Source: Tamarix chinensis
Lineage: Eukaryota > Streptophyta > Magnoliopsida > Caryophyllales > Tamaricaceae
Assembly: GCA_030549775.1 (NCBI GenBank)
Contig: CM060177.1
Coordinates: 27,771,014-27,835,013 of the forward strand
Length of the DNA stretch: 64,000 nucleotides
Direction: 5' to 3'
Below, piece by piece: positions 1-12,500 of the stretch. The notes below the pieces were generated by a model, which worked only from the letters and a program-made list of their open reading frames with translations, did no database searches and had not been told where the DNA came from. Made by a program: the position numbers and the translations under genes. Positions within the stretch are counted from its first letter, which is position 1. Each line of letters opens with the position of its first letter.

Positions 1-258
1 TTTCTACTGATTTTGTTTAGTGAAATTATTCACTTGCCATCATCCATTGGATATCTTCTTGTAGGGGTGTATCCTCATGGCATAGATGTTTCTTGAATTT
101 TTGTTGGATAGGTTTTAGCCTTGTATCTTGCATGAGATAGATGGTGGACATTTATCTTGTGTTAGGTGTGTCAGTGATATTCTCCATTTTCTATTTTAGC
201 TTTTGCATTATTCCTTAAAAAGAAAATTTTTTAGGAGTGAGATTTGGGGGGTGTTACA
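1..258 (+). mobile_element. 3' tail of a Gypsy-type LTR (cut by the window edge)
   Basis: The stretch ends in GGGGGGTGTTACA, the terminal form shared by the Gypsy LTRs of this window (TGTAACACCC...GGGTGTTACA). The preceding 150 bases (TTTTAGCCTTGTATCTTGC..., then a TTAGGTGTG stretch) resemble the U5 side of the LTR that ends at 56538. Only the last part of the LTR is in the window. The following bases (259-540) show no recognisable gene. Confidence 0.5.
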
Positions 259-539
259 TTAAAAGTTCAACATAGAGAACTGTAAACCTATATGATTGGT
301 CAAGCCTTTGGATATTCTAAGATGGAAGTGAGACTCTAGGTAAAAGAGGACAATATATAGCCTATGGTTTTTACAACGAATGCCTAGGACAATAATAGAA
401 GGTAAGCATACAAAATGTTGGTCACTCTACGAAACCCACTAAACCAAATGAAATATTTTACATATAGCAATTAAAACTAAGGCATTACCAAAATATTTTC
501 ATAATAAAAAGTGTAATACATATACTTCTTAGCTTGTAC

Positions 540-1140
540 TTCCATACTGATAACATCAAGTTCCTTATAATTAAAGGCCACCCTATTTCTAGCCCAACCA
601 AATGTAATATGTTAGGGCTACCAAGGTAACTACTCTAGCTTTGGTGATAACATAATTACCTCCTCTTCTCCTCAAGAATGCCCTTACTACACTAAGAAGT
701 GTAGCAAAGCCCATAGAAATCCCCATCAATGATCAAATTGCATTCTAAGCACCATTAACCATAGGACAAGCAAAGAACAAATGATCATGGTCTTTAAATT
801 CCATCTCACAAAGGTAGCATGAATTGGTGTCATTGAGGAATGACAAATGATCTCGAGTGCTCAATATCCTAAGGAGAGACAGCTATAAAATAAATAAGTA
901 TTTGTGTGTGTGATAACTCTTCTAAATAAGAGTAAAGCCCCTCCAATTTGTAGCTTTAGGATGGAATAATTTATAAGCTTCCATGGTGGAAAAACCTAAG
1001 CCTGTTCACCATGTGGATAAGAAGGAGGCAGCCAAATTCCATGACCCCGCATGCTCTAATAACTCACGACAAATGTTCCATGGTTTTTTCATTTACTGTG
1101 GCATCGCATAGAAGTGAGACTCCATCTCCATAGATTTTGT
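540..1140 (-). pseudogene. LINE reverse-transcriptase C-terminal (zf-RVT) remnant
   Basis: On the minus strand the sequence reads RILSTRDHLSFLN, then SCYLCEMEFKDHDHLFFACP and LRRRGGNYVITKARVV, interrupted by stops. The C-x2-C ... H-x4-C arrangement and the 'tRD-L ... C-lC ... E---HLFF-CP' pattern are those of the zinc-binding domain (zf-RVT) that ends plant L1-type LINE ORF2 proteins. No RT catalytic core is next to it, so this is a fragment. It is a different copy from the LINE at 51.4-56.2 kb. Confidence 0.75.
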
Positions 1141-1164
1141 GAGTTAACTACCATACTTGTAAGG

Positions 1165-2100
1165 ATGCGATACAAATTGGGTCATCATTGACCATTTGAC
1201 TAAATATGTAGGTTTTTACACCAATGAAGATGACCTGAAGTGTGAACTAGTTGAATATTTTTTTCATGACGTATCTGGTGAGTAGGCATGGTACACCTAC
1301 GAACATATTCTATTATAGGGATTTGAGATTCCTTTTGCACTTGTAGGAGATGTTATAGGAGGATATGAACATAAAGTTGAGGATGAGTACAACTTTCCCC
1401 CTGCTAAAAATAGGCAAAGTGAGAGGAAAATTTAGACACTCGAGGACATGCTACAGGCTTGGGTTTGGAATTTTTAAGGTAATTGGGAGGATTGTCTCCA
1501 CTTGGTGAAGTTCTCATACAATGATAGTTATCACGCAAGAATAGGGATGAAATCCTTTGAGGAACTATATGGATATAAGCTTAATACAACTTTATGTTAG
1601 AGCATCACTAGTAAGAGTATTGTACTTAGATCAGAGTTGATTTATTCAGGATAGGATGAGAGTAGCTCAGAGTCAATAGAAGAGCTATGTAGATCATAGG
1701 TGTCATAATGATTGTTTTGAGGTATAGAACAAATTTTTATTGAGGGTCTCACCACCAAAAGGGTGAAAAGATTTGGTAGGAAGGGTTAGTTGATTTTGCG
1801 GTATAATTCTTCTTATAAGATTTCTGATAAAGTTGGTGAGGTTGAATTCCTCTTATGACTCCCATCAATGTTAAACCAAGTCCATAATGTCTTCCATGTC
1901 TCACAGCTAAGGAAGTACATTGAATATCCTTCCCACATGACTAGAGTTGATGAGATCAAGTTGAATGATTCATTAGCATATGAAGAGAGAACCTTATAGT
2001 TTCTCAACAACCAGGTAAGAAATACACTTAGAAGTTCAATTCCATTTGTGAAGGTTCCCTAGAGCCATCATGGAGAAGATGAGAGAACATAAGAGATAGA
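1165..2100 (+). pseudogene. Gypsy (chromovirus-like) integrase / pol C-terminus remnant
   Basis: Plus-strand translation with stops and frameshifts gives NWVIIDHLTKYVGF (integrase core 'WVIVDRLTKSAHF' pattern), then QSERKI and TLEDMLQAW, HLVKFSYNDSYHARIGMKSF and EELYGYK (integrase C-terminal side), TTKRVKRFGRKG, and finally QVHNVFHVSQLRKYI (residues coded near 1876-1923), the conserved end of Gypsy pol that precedes the chromodomain-like tail. Order and spacing agree with the 3' third of a Ty3/Gypsy polyprotein of the chromovirus type. It lies directly upstream of an LTR in the same orientation, so the two are probably parts of one element truncated on its 5' side. Many in-frame stops make it non-functional. 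Confidence 0.82.
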
Positions 2101-2310
2101 AAAGGACACACCCAAGACACATTCAAAGCTCTTCATCACATGTACATTAGGTTTCAGGGTTCTATCTTTTTTTTATGGGGGAAATACCCGAAAATGCAAT
2201 GTGAACTCTTGTAGAATCAACCACTAAGATCACCTCTCCTTATATCCATTTTCTCTTCTTCCTAATGCACATGTGGGAATGAATTTGGGGATGAAGTATC
2301 TTTTAAGGGG

Positions 2311-4951
2311 TTACTAATTTAATACCTGAAATTTACCTAATCCTAATTATAATTAATTAATACCTAAATCTAATCCTAATCTCAAGTAATTGATAATTCT
2401 ATTTTGCCCTAGTTTCATAATCCTAAATCTATTACTAATTCTAATTCCAATTATGGGTCATTTATATTTTAACCTAACCCTAACCTTAGATGATTAATCA
2501 ATTAGTTTTACCCTAATTCCCTAATTAAAAAAAATTAAGCCTAATTCCAATAAAAATCCTAAACACTTCTCTTTCTTTTTCTTTCTTTTTTCTCTATCAC
2601 AATTGATTGTCTTCCTTCTTACCCTTATAGCCATGCAAACTAATCCCCCATATGTCCTCTCCTTTCCCTTACCAAGCATGCATTGCTACTAGCATGCGTC
2701 ATCTTTCTCACCTCCTCTGCCTCACTTACCTTGCACTACTAACCATACTAGTTGCCCGTCCCTTTCTTCCCTAAGACCTCTATTGAGCAAAACCCCTACC
2801 AAAAACCTTTCCCACGACCTTGCACCATTTATCATGCCCTCACCCCATTCCTCCTATAAATACCCTCTCCCATTATTACTTCATTCCTTATAGCTCCCAC
2901 ATACTCTCACTATACCTCCTCTCCCTTCCCTCAACTTCTTTGTGTTTTATTCATCACCCATCATTTTTGTTTCTTGAACCTTTGCAAAATCATTGTCTCC
3001 TCATGCCACAAACTAGGCATAGTGTGGCCACTCAATGTTTCTAATCCTTACCTACATGAAATACTCATGCAACTAAACCCCCTAAATCAACTCAACTTTA
3101 CCTTGTACCCTTTACCAAAATGCCCCAATCTCACACTACACAACCTCTACCAACTCTATGCCCTTAAGTTGCACAACAACCCTAGAGTCACCCTTTCACA
3201 TTACCACCCCCAACATGAGTATCTCACAAAACCCCTCCCATAGTTTGCATCAGTCACTCGCACTACTTTCTTATTTTTTTTTATATTCTGCCACAACTAC
3301 TTTGACCCTTATAAGACTTAGTTTACTTTGGTTTTGTTCCATTTTTATCCTCCTTTGCCTTATATTTTCCTTGGTTTTTTTCTTGAGTTCTAATATATTT
3401 TTTTATTCCTTCTTATGTAGTTTTCCTACTTTACTAGAGAAAGAGTCTTAGGTTATACCTGCTTAAAGACCGAATATATTTTTGGTAAGGATACACATCT
3501 TAGCTTACACGTGTTCTTTATCACATGTATAAAATGTTGAAGTTAGACCTTGATTTTTAAATATGTTGCTATTATTGGCATTTTAGTAATGTGCATTAAA
3601 TTTGGTGGTTATATTAGTCTATGAAAAAAATTATGATTAATTTGTGAAATTAGGGTTTCATGGGGGATTCGTGAATAGTGGATCTAGAGGCTGACCTTGA
3701 TTTTTGGATATATTTTAAGGATTGGTATTAAATTTTGTGATAAAATGATTAATAGGGAATAATATTTGCTTAACTTGTGAACTTGGGATTTCTTGTAGGA
3801 AATATGGTATTTTTGCTTAGGGGATGTCTCAGCATTCATGTAGTTGTATTTTATGTGTTTTAAATGATTATCTTAATATAGATTATTTAACTTGAAAATA
3901 TATATGTGTGTCCACATGATGATCATGACATATGCAACATGAAGAATACACTACACACTTTAAGTGAATGTTCACGTAAGCTAGGGACAAGGTGTTGTGT
4001 GTCTATTCTATTGGATGATAATAGTGGATTAGAAGTGTTTTTCTGTATGAGGTTCTTTATTTTGGTCCACCAAATTATGAATACTTGGGTACTTGATCTC
4101 ATCATAAATAATAATATAATCTGAAGATAAATAATAATGAATAAAATATTAATCACTTAAAGTAAAATACTATGTAAGTCAGAACCGAAGTGTTGTGTCT
4201 ATTCCATCAAATGATAATAGTGGCTTAGAGGTGTTATGCCTTGAGAGGTATTCTAAACTATTTCACCATTTTTAGAATGTTGGACAGGAGTGTATTGCTC
4301 TGGTATATATTTAATTATTTTCATCAGATGCTCAGAAGATGTGTTTTAGCATGTTATATTAGATTAAGAATAGTGGGTCCATGAATTGAATGTAAATAAA
4401 AATATTTATTTTGCATACATGAGTGTTTTTCACTTATGTTAATTTATTTATATCATACATCATTGCTATGATTGTATTGTTACCTTACTAATTATGTAGC
4501 ATATTGATTATCCTTTTCATAGTTAATGCTCATTCTCATAAGAAAAGGGCTAAATGAGCATGTGTAGGTCATTGAGGACCTTTTGGATGATTTTGTTGTG
4601 TATGATGCCCTACTTGGGGAGGAGTGGCCATGTTACCTTTGGGGCTATGATATAGATTTATATTATTTGGATCTTATCTTTAACTTAGATACCTTTTGGG
4701 AGTCTTTGTACATTATATCTCTTTTATTTATTTTGAATATTGTATTTGTAGTTAACCATTTTCTAAGCTTATGGATTCCTAAAATTCTATGTTTTATCAT
4801 GCTTAAAGTGTTTAAATTTTTAGCCTTGTATTCCATGTAAGGATGGTATGGTAAATAAGAATTATACTAATTATGGAGGTAAACCCTAATTGTATTGTTA
4901 TTACACTTCCACTAATAATAATAATATTCAGTAGTAAATTTTGGGATATTA
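2311..4951 (+). mobile_element. 3' LTR of the Gypsy element (LTR 'C')
   Basis: The LTR begins near TTTAATACCTGAAATTTACC (a decayed TGTAATACC start), preceded by a purine-rich AATTTGGGGATGAAG stretch (about 2281-2295) that fits a polypurine tract. It then has a pyrimidine-rich block (2560-3270) typical of these LTRs, AT-rich sequence, and ends in AAATTTTGGGATATTACA at 4951. Its 3' part is repeated at 8267-8564 plus 29461-31390. Small open frames in the C-rich block have low-complexity Ser/Pro/Leu content and are not genes. Confidence 0.72.
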
Positions 4952-7495
4952 CATATACACAAAAGTACGTGAATATTATTGCTACATTTTATTACAAGTC
5001 TGATCTATACATTTCTTATACCAAACGTAAGGCTAAAATAATTATGATAATTTATCAAAATAAGTAGTATAAGATTAAAAAATTATTTTAATAAATAAGA
5101 TGAGAACATAGCATGGTGATTAACTCAAAATTAATATATCAAAAGAGATAAGACCAAAGGAGAAAGGAAGGGACAAAGAGTCCTAATGAAATATCCAGAG
5201 CTCTAGGGGTACACAACATGTGTCACCTGAGATAGCTATAACTATTTATTTGCAAACCCAAACTAATCCTTCCTCAACATTAATGAGGACTAACTCAATA
5301 GGATCATTATCATCAAATATATACAACACAACGTAAGGATCCTCTACTCATGTGAATGAGTAGTGGTCATTAAATTGTAGTATTAGTATGATTAAGTATC
5401 GAGTAATACAACTATCTTAAAGGGATACCATTCTGAACATAAATCTCACATCTGATTTCATGTAGCATGTCTTGCGATCACATAATGATAACATAGATTA
5501 TCTATATTAGATACAATCATAAAGGAAACAAGGTATTGTGCTTATGTTAATGAAATATATGACAAATAATCAAATCGAGAATCACATATTATTGTATTCC
5601 ATAGCAATGATCGCAACCAACTAATTATATTTAACTTGAGGCCATAACTTATCCAAACCCCCTCATCAACATTAGTTCTAACAAGCGTACAACAATCATA
5701 GCCTAGATGGATTGCTTATAATATAATTAGAAACCCCAATAATGGTTCTTCTAATTAATTAAGTATGCATAATTCCTATAGGGTTTGAAGCTCCTATATG
5801 GTAGAGAAGGGTCTCCTTTAGACCACACATAAGGCACTCGGAGTAACAGAAGAGAAAAATACTAGAATAGAACTAAGAAAAAAACCTAATCTAGATAGCT
5901 AAACCAAGTAATATAACAAGCCCGACATAATAATCTTTCACTGTAAGCGTTAGCGTTTTCTTGAAACATTAGCCAAAGCATTAAGATCACACACATCAAC
6001 ACTTTGCCACCTCATTAAACATAGTCATTCCATTATTAGGATATATTATTAAGATGCACTTGAACTATGAAAGATTAAGATCCAACACCAAAATATAGCA
6101 AAAAGGCATAACAAAACCTAAGTGGCATTAAAGGTCAATATTATTTATACTATAAAAGGTTAAATTATTAACACATGCCAAGAAAGGTCTAAAAAATTCG
6201 AGAATTGAAACTCCATTAATCCTCAATGATTTGACGACAAGTATCAAAGGTCAACAAAACATAACATTTGACTAAAATTCAAGGGTTGAATAAGTTAACA
6301 GTTGGCCACAAGTAAAAAAAAGGACAAGACTCATCCAATATGTCAATTATAAGTCCCAAAAAAATCATGATTAAACTATTTAATAAATAAAATAACCACA
6401 ATACCCATTCTAGTTAGTAATCACATTTTTCAAAAACCTAAAGAGATATATTAAGTAAATGTTTATGGAAAATCCATATTTAACTAATTATTTATCTATA
6501 AAAACACATTAAATATTGATCTTAGGTCCTTCAATTATTAGCTATGTGAATTAGTTAAAATATCCTTATTACTCCAAATTAATTATTTCAAGGCTAAAAC
6601 ACTAAGCCCTTTGTAATACCTTCAATTTCACGAAAAGAGAAATTTTCTTTTTCAAAATGGTTTTTGTAAAAGAAAAAAATAAAAAATGTAGGGTGTTACG
6701 ACTCATCATACAAAGAAAAATTGCTCTATATAACCAATCTAAGCTTGGTACAAAGCTAAAAGTAATTTGTACTTAACAATTAGGCGTGGAAAACTTTTAA
6801 TTCCATAATAATATAAGATAGTGACATAAGAAGGAAATGATAGAAAAAAAACAAGGAGAAAATAGAGGAATAAAAGATAATCATTTTATGAACTAAGCTC
6901 ATCTACTAAATTCGTTATTTAGTGCATAGAAAATATAAATGAGTGGGTGTGAGTGTCAAATAATGTAAAAAATGTAAAACTATAAAAGTTGGGTTAAACA
7001 AATTTTCTCTTCAACATCCTCTTAATTGACATTGCATGCCCTAAATGATTGGAGGGCCTATATTTTTCCACATATAGCTCCAAAAATCGCTATACTTCTT
7101 CATACATAAATCACTCTTGAAACTATATGTAGACTATGGGTGTAGGGGTGTAGATTGTGTGAGTGAGTAGGGAGTTATGTAGGGTGTAGTGTGCAAGGTT
7201 GCATGGCTACAAAGGGGAAGGGAAAGGGGAATGAGTGAATGGGGAGGAGAGATGTATTTGTTTTGGATGAGGAAAGGAGAATGGGAAGGGAGACGGGGTA
7301 GGGGGCTATGTAGGTCAATAGAAAGATAAAGGGATTGGACACAGGTTGGGGAAGAGAAATAAGAGGGAAAAAAGGAAAAGGGGGAGAATATAAAAAAGGA
7401 AAATATGGAAGGAAAATTTTGGAGTTAGGAATATGATTTCTTTAAAATATAAATTAATCGAGATTAAGATTAGATATTCTTTTGGGATTACATTA
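4952..7495 (-). mobile_element. Gypsy-type LTR in inverted orientation (LTR 'F1')
   Basis: This runs from the U5 side (the stretch around GTACGTGAATATTATTGC is the reverse complement of the neighbouring LTR's tail) through a region with ATATCCAGAGCTC similar to the LTRs at 16.7 and 21.2 kb, to a purine-rich block (7190-7400) and a TTTTGGGATTACA end at 7495, i.e. TGTAATCCC in element orientation. It is therefore an LTR of the same broad family as its left neighbour but on the other strand, joined U5 to U5. A second copy of 5118-7108 lies at 31391-38790. No gene is visible. Confidence 0.62.
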
Positions 7496-8030
7496 TAAAT
7501 CCCTTAAAAAAAGACTTCACCCTTGAAGTCTAGACCCCACCACACAGATTAAGCACATAAGACCCATATACCACACGGGGGTGACTACCCTTATATAACA
7601 AATGATATCATAACCACTATGAGAATAATCCAACATGTAACACATTAAAGTTAACAACTTAAGTAGTCAAAGCAAGATAGTTAAAATACTAGGTGGAGGA
7701 TTTTTTAAACCCATAGCTTGAGCATCTACCTCTAATATAATGATAAGATGGATTGCCTCAAATTTTGAATCTCATTGGGCACTCCTAGTGCCAAATCCCT
7801 GACCAAAACTCATTGATAGCTTGGAGCCTTCCCTTTACTATCTATACTCTATGAGATGTTGGTTGGTAATGGGGTCATCTACATTGGTTATTGCTGGTAG
7901 GTGGCTGATTATGATGGTTGCACCTAAATCCTCTTCTTCGTCATAGGGTGTTTGGAAGAAATTGAAACTCCTATGACCATTCTTTGCCACAATTATAACA
8001 CTAGACTAGCTAATCCTCACTAGTTCTCTA
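7496..8030 (-). pseudogene. Gypsy internal fragment with gag zinc-knuckle scrap
   Basis: Between two LTR ends (7495 and 8266) the minus strand contains CYNCGKEW at about 7975-8000. This is the start of a retroviral CCHC zinc knuckle, very similar to CYNCGKHGHRSFEC of the gag at 20.0 kb but broken by an indel. The flanking ACTAGACTAGCTAATCCTCA matches the same gag region. The rest (7500-7950) is non-coding or too decayed to assign. Confidence 0.6.
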
Positions 8031-8266
8031 GGGGAGATGGGAAAGGAAAATCAGATGATGTAGGGGTTGTATAGGTCACGTGGAAGAGAAACAAAACTAG
8101 GCATAGTTTGGGGAAAGAGAAAGAAGATAAAAAAGTGGAAAGTTATAGGGTAAAAAGGGAGAAAAGAAAATTAGAAAAGTGGAAGGAAAAATTTAGGGGT
8201 TAGAATTAGGATTACGTAAAAATATAAATTAATTAGGATTAATATTAGGTAATATTTTGTGGTATT
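8031..8266 (-). mobile_element. LTR fragment, U3 end (LTR 'F2')
   Basis: Purine-rich sequence followed by AAATATAAATTAATTAGGAT and an end at TTTTGTGGTATTATA parallels 7200-7495, the end of the other LTR of this element. Only about 230 bases remain; the rest of this LTR is deleted. Confidence 0.6.
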
Positions 8267-8564
8267 ATAGTTTCCACCCTCCTTATCTATGGTCACAAGT
8301 GTTGTTTCCACCCTCTTTATCTACCAAAAAAAGTGCCATTTCCCTTGCCTTAGCTACAAAAACAAGTTTCATTGTCCCTCCCTTTGTTGCATCATGTTCT
8401 ACCATAACCCTTGTCATACTTACACGCCTCAATTTTGCTCCATTTTTTCACCCTCGTTTGCCTTAGCCTTTTCTTTTTTTTTTCTTTATTTGTAAGTTCT
8501 AATTGTGTATTTTTTTTCCTTGGGTGATTTTTTGAAGGTTTTGAAGAAGGCGGGTTAGGCTTAT
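8267..8564 (+). mobile_element. Left piece of duplicated LTR 'D' (continues at 29461)
   Basis: Pyrimidine-rich sequence that aligns with 3240-3457 of LTR 'C' (shared CTCCATTTTTTCACCC / TTCCATTTTTATCC and AAGTTCTAAT-type segments). It is cut at 8564 by the large solo LTR, with CTTAT duplicated on both sides, and resumes at 29461. Confidence 0.6.
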
Positions 8565-10759
8565 TCTAACACCCCCAAAATTAATAGTTGAAATTTTTTG
8601 TTTATATAGAAAACCATACACTAAAACAAGGGGTTCTACTGCCATGATCGACATAATATTAACCCCTAGACAATCTTATACCAACCACAAGGTTAGAAAA
8701 TTTAAAGGTATTAATATGAGTATTAAATAAAACCATAATAATTCCAACATTTTATAAATAAAATAAAGTGCACAAATGTCATAGTTTATACAGAAATGGA
8801 AAGCGAATACAATGATGCCCCCTATGGAGGAAATAAAATGGCAAATAAAACAACAAGAAACTCAGATAAAGGTGTGTTTGGCCAACACCCCCTCGGACCC
8901 CATGAAAAGTATATCAGGCCATCACTTAGTCCCGTCTAAGGCATCATAAGCGTTGAAGTCATCATAGGCACCGTCTCCTACTTGCACAAACTCAGGAGGG
9001 GCCACTGCTTGTGGGAATGAGTAGCACCCATGAATAGAGTAATTAGTACGCTACATATTGAGTAAGGTAACCATATGGCCAAGACCAAACAAACATAAAT
9101 GGCCAATGATGCATGCAATGAGTTAGTCTAGTTAATATTAATCATAAGAATTTAGGCAATTAATTCCATTTTCACACAACTTTTGATTTAGGTTCATGCG
9201 AGAACAGGAACCCCACTATTATAGCTAGTGGATTGGAAACACCTAGAACAAGACGCTCTTGGCCACTATTATTCGCTAGTGGATCGATCTCTTGGGTAAA
9301 AGGCTCCTAGCCACTATTATGCCCGTGAATCGGCCTGGCCTCGACTCTCATGGTGATCTACTATAAGTTTTTAGCATTTTTTTTCCATAACTTGTTATCA
9401 TTTAAGGTTTGTTTTACTAAAATCGAAATCCCCCACTATTATAGCTGGTGGAATGGAATACACTCTGAGGCATCATGCGCATAGCTACTATTATTCACCT
9501 AGGGATCGGTCTCTAGGGTACAATGTACCAAGCCACTACTTTATTCCATGGATCGGTCTGGGTCCAACTCAAGAATCTTTCACTTTAAAAATTGTGTGTC
9601 TTAATTATGTCCTATTCCACAGGTACCTTCTTACTAGACATGCATGCCCCACTGAATTCCTATTCCTATCCTCTCACTTCAGCTCCCCCTAATAGCCCCA
9701 TCCTATATTTTGGGACCTCTACACCTCTAGAACTCCAACACTTCTTCCTCACCTTTCCCTTACTCACCATAAAAAAAAAACCCAAAATCTGGTGTACGTG
9801 GATCAAGACCCACTTTCCATATCTACTCTTTAGCTCACCATCGCCCTCTGGGGTTTCCCTCATAAACTCTAATCTAGCTTATATGGCCCTAATCTCTCCT
9901 TATCATACATGGCCCATGCTCCCCTTGTTCCTAACCTATCACACCACTCAAACCACACCCAAACATCATAACCTTACTTCACATCCCTCACATCTGATAA
10001 TGAAACCCTAGTTGGCTACCCCAAACCCTGGTACTTCTCCTTTCTTTTAAACCATCCCTTTATCCGCACACCCCACCCTCATTTCCATTTGACTCATTCC
10101 CCCATTTACAAGACACCCTCTTGGTCTCAACCCTCACTCTAACTACTCACCATCAACTCTCTCCACACACTTCCCCCACTTATTTTTTTTCCACAAACCC
10201 TAGTTAAGTCCCCCGACACACTTCTACCAACCCACATTCTATTTTCCACCCATGGACTCCCATCACTCAAAATACTCTTCCCTCACCATGCTTAACCCTT
10301 AAAAAACTTTTTCCCTATAAAATTTACCCCCATGCAAAGGCTAACCACCCCATACAAACCTTACACTCCCCATGAAAGATTTAATCCAACCCTTCATTTT
10401 ATTATTTTCTTCCCTTTATTTTGTCACCCTTGAATCATAAGGTACTTAGGCCCACAACCTCCACATACTACCTAAGGCCTCCTAGCATGCATGTCATATT
10501 ATAGCAACTATACATAAGATAAAGTACAATTCATATCACCTATATCACATATATCATAACATATACACAACTTACCTTAGCTCCACACATAGCTAGCAGT
10601 AGCACATCATTACCTAATAAGACACCGTGTTTGGATTACGAATCCTACGCCTCCTTAAGGGAAGGGTTTGGTTGACCTATAAGAATGGAACACTGCTATT
10701 AACTTCCCTCTTACTCCTTTTTCTTTCATTATCCTCTAACTAAGTATTAGTAAAAGACT

Positions 10760-10930
10760 AATAATAGTAATGATAACAACAACAACAACAATAATAATAA
10801 TAATACTAAGATTATTAATAATAATGATACTAACAATGATGATAATAATAATTATTATAACAATAATAAGATTAATAATTCTAATAATAATAATTATATT
10901 ATTAATAATAAGACTAATAATAGCAAATAT
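10760..10930. repeat. Degenerate (AAT)n-rich tract
   Basis: A long run of AAT/ATA triplets with many substitutions inside solo LTR 'G'. Open frames over it are runs of Ile/Asn only and are not coding. Confidence 0.8.
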
Positions 10931-11816
10931 GTAAAATAAATTACGCTTAAATAAAAAAAAGGGTTTGGGCACAACCAGGGGTGGATGTAACAACGCACGA
11001 CGGCGGTTGTAGTGCAAGGGTGGTGGAGGTGGTGTTGATTAGAAAGAAAATATTATGGGGTTGGAAAAAGAGGTGAGAAGTAGTGGTTGTGAGGTGGTAG
11101 GGTTCGTGGGTCAGAGAGAGTTGTAGTGGTGGTGGTGGCGTGCGACGGCAGTGGCTGGGTGGTGGTCGTGGCTGAATGTGGAGGACAGGAAAGAGGAGAA
11201 AGGAGGGGGAGAAAAACGAAAGGGAGGGTATGGGGAGGATCTTTGGGTAGAGAGGGAGGTAGTGGGGCACTACAAAATTTATGACTTGTGCTAACCGAAA
11301 TTTAGTCATAGATTTTTTTCTATTGGCAAAAGTTACTAATACCAACAGATATTTTTTTGTGGGTAATGAAGAAAGTTTTCCATACAGAAAATTTTTATCT
11401 GTTGGTAATAGTATGTTATGCCAACAGATCTTTTGCCTACTTTTATATCTGTGGGTATTAGTAACATTATACCAACAAAACTAATACCCACTCATATATT
11501 TGTTGGTATTTGTATATAAGGAAGACAAATGTTTTTCAATTTTTTTTTAATTATTATTTTGATATTTTATTTATTTTTCCACAAGCTATATGATTTTTAT
11601 TTAAAATATATTTCCATTTTTATTGTGTGTTTTTATTTTAATATTTTAAATTTGTTTCCAATTATACCTTCGTTGTGTGATTACGACTTTATTATGGAGT
11701 TATATTTCATTAGCAAAAATAAATTATTTTTTATTATAAAATATCTTTAAAGTAGTAAAATCATTTTAATGATTTATTTGTAACAAATATTTCCTTATTT
11801 GAATTTATTTATTTTA

Positions 11817-11990
11817 CACTACAATAAACTGGTGCATTAACGACCAATTTAGCGACCAATTTTATTTTTGTTGTTATTGATATATTATTAACGATCACTA
11901 TTAAATGTCATCGTTATTAGTATATCTATTGTGACTAATATAATTTTTGATCATTAATTATTAATTTATTAGTTGCTAAAAATGTTTAAG
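11817..11990 (+). mobile_element. Second CACTA-type terminus inside element #1
   Basis: CACTACAATAAACTGGTGCA is followed by repeated ACGACCAATTT / GCGACCAATTTTA motifs, which is how a distinct CACTA family begins. Its motifs differ from those of the surrounding element. I found no matching TTGTAGTG end, so this is either a truncated nested element or a chance or composite terminus. Confidence 0.45.
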
Positions 11991-11996
11991 TTCCAT

Positions 11997-12022
11997 ACAC
12001 ACACACACACACACACACACAC
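11997..12022. repeat. (AC)n microsatellite
   Basis: Thirteen uninterrupted AC units within CACTA #1. Confidence 0.95.
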
Positions 12023-12139
12023 ATATTTTATAATAATTTTTTTTCAAATCTCTTAAATCCAAAAAAATAAAATATAATAAAAAAATACTTAAACCCCTCA
12101 ATTCCTTAAAGTGAAAAAAAATAAAACCAAATTTAGCTC

Positions 12140-12500
12140 CCACGCGCCTACTACCCCGCCCTTATACCATTCTAATTTTTGCGAGCCCCGTCCCCCGTCC
12201 CCCGTCCCCCATGCCCTGACCCCCGACCCTTGACCCTGGCCTCCTCCTGCTCTGCACCTTCAACCCAGGTCGCACCACCACATTAGCCACCCCCGCTCGA
12301 GCACACCACCACACCTCCTCTAGCTCGGTGTAGTTGTCTTCTATTGCAGCAGTAACAACAGCCGTCAGCAACGCACGAGGACAGTCGTGTGGTGCCACCG
12401 CCCGTCCGTCTCTAGCGCTGCTCATCACCGGGCAAGAGTTCCTTGACCACCAGCGATGCTCTAGCACCCCTCACTCCCTCCAATTTCACAGCAATTTGCT
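12140..12500. other. GC-rich island inside CACTA #1
   Basis: A strongly C-rich, CpG-containing block in an otherwise AT-rich element, including tandem CCCCCGT units near 12185-12210. Open frames exist on both strands (12162-12467 minus, 12334-12516 plus), but neither product resembles a family I know. At its right edge CTTGGTATAAATAC could be a splice donor or TATA-like run. The likeliest reading is the leader or first exon of the element or of a captured gene fragment; no function is assigned. Confidence 0.4.

Noticed and set aside
10736..11345. Minus-strand open frames rich in Ile/Asn and Pro/Ser
   Set aside because: They lie over the (AAT)n tract and the G-rich part of a solo LTR; composition is low complexity and no domain is seen.
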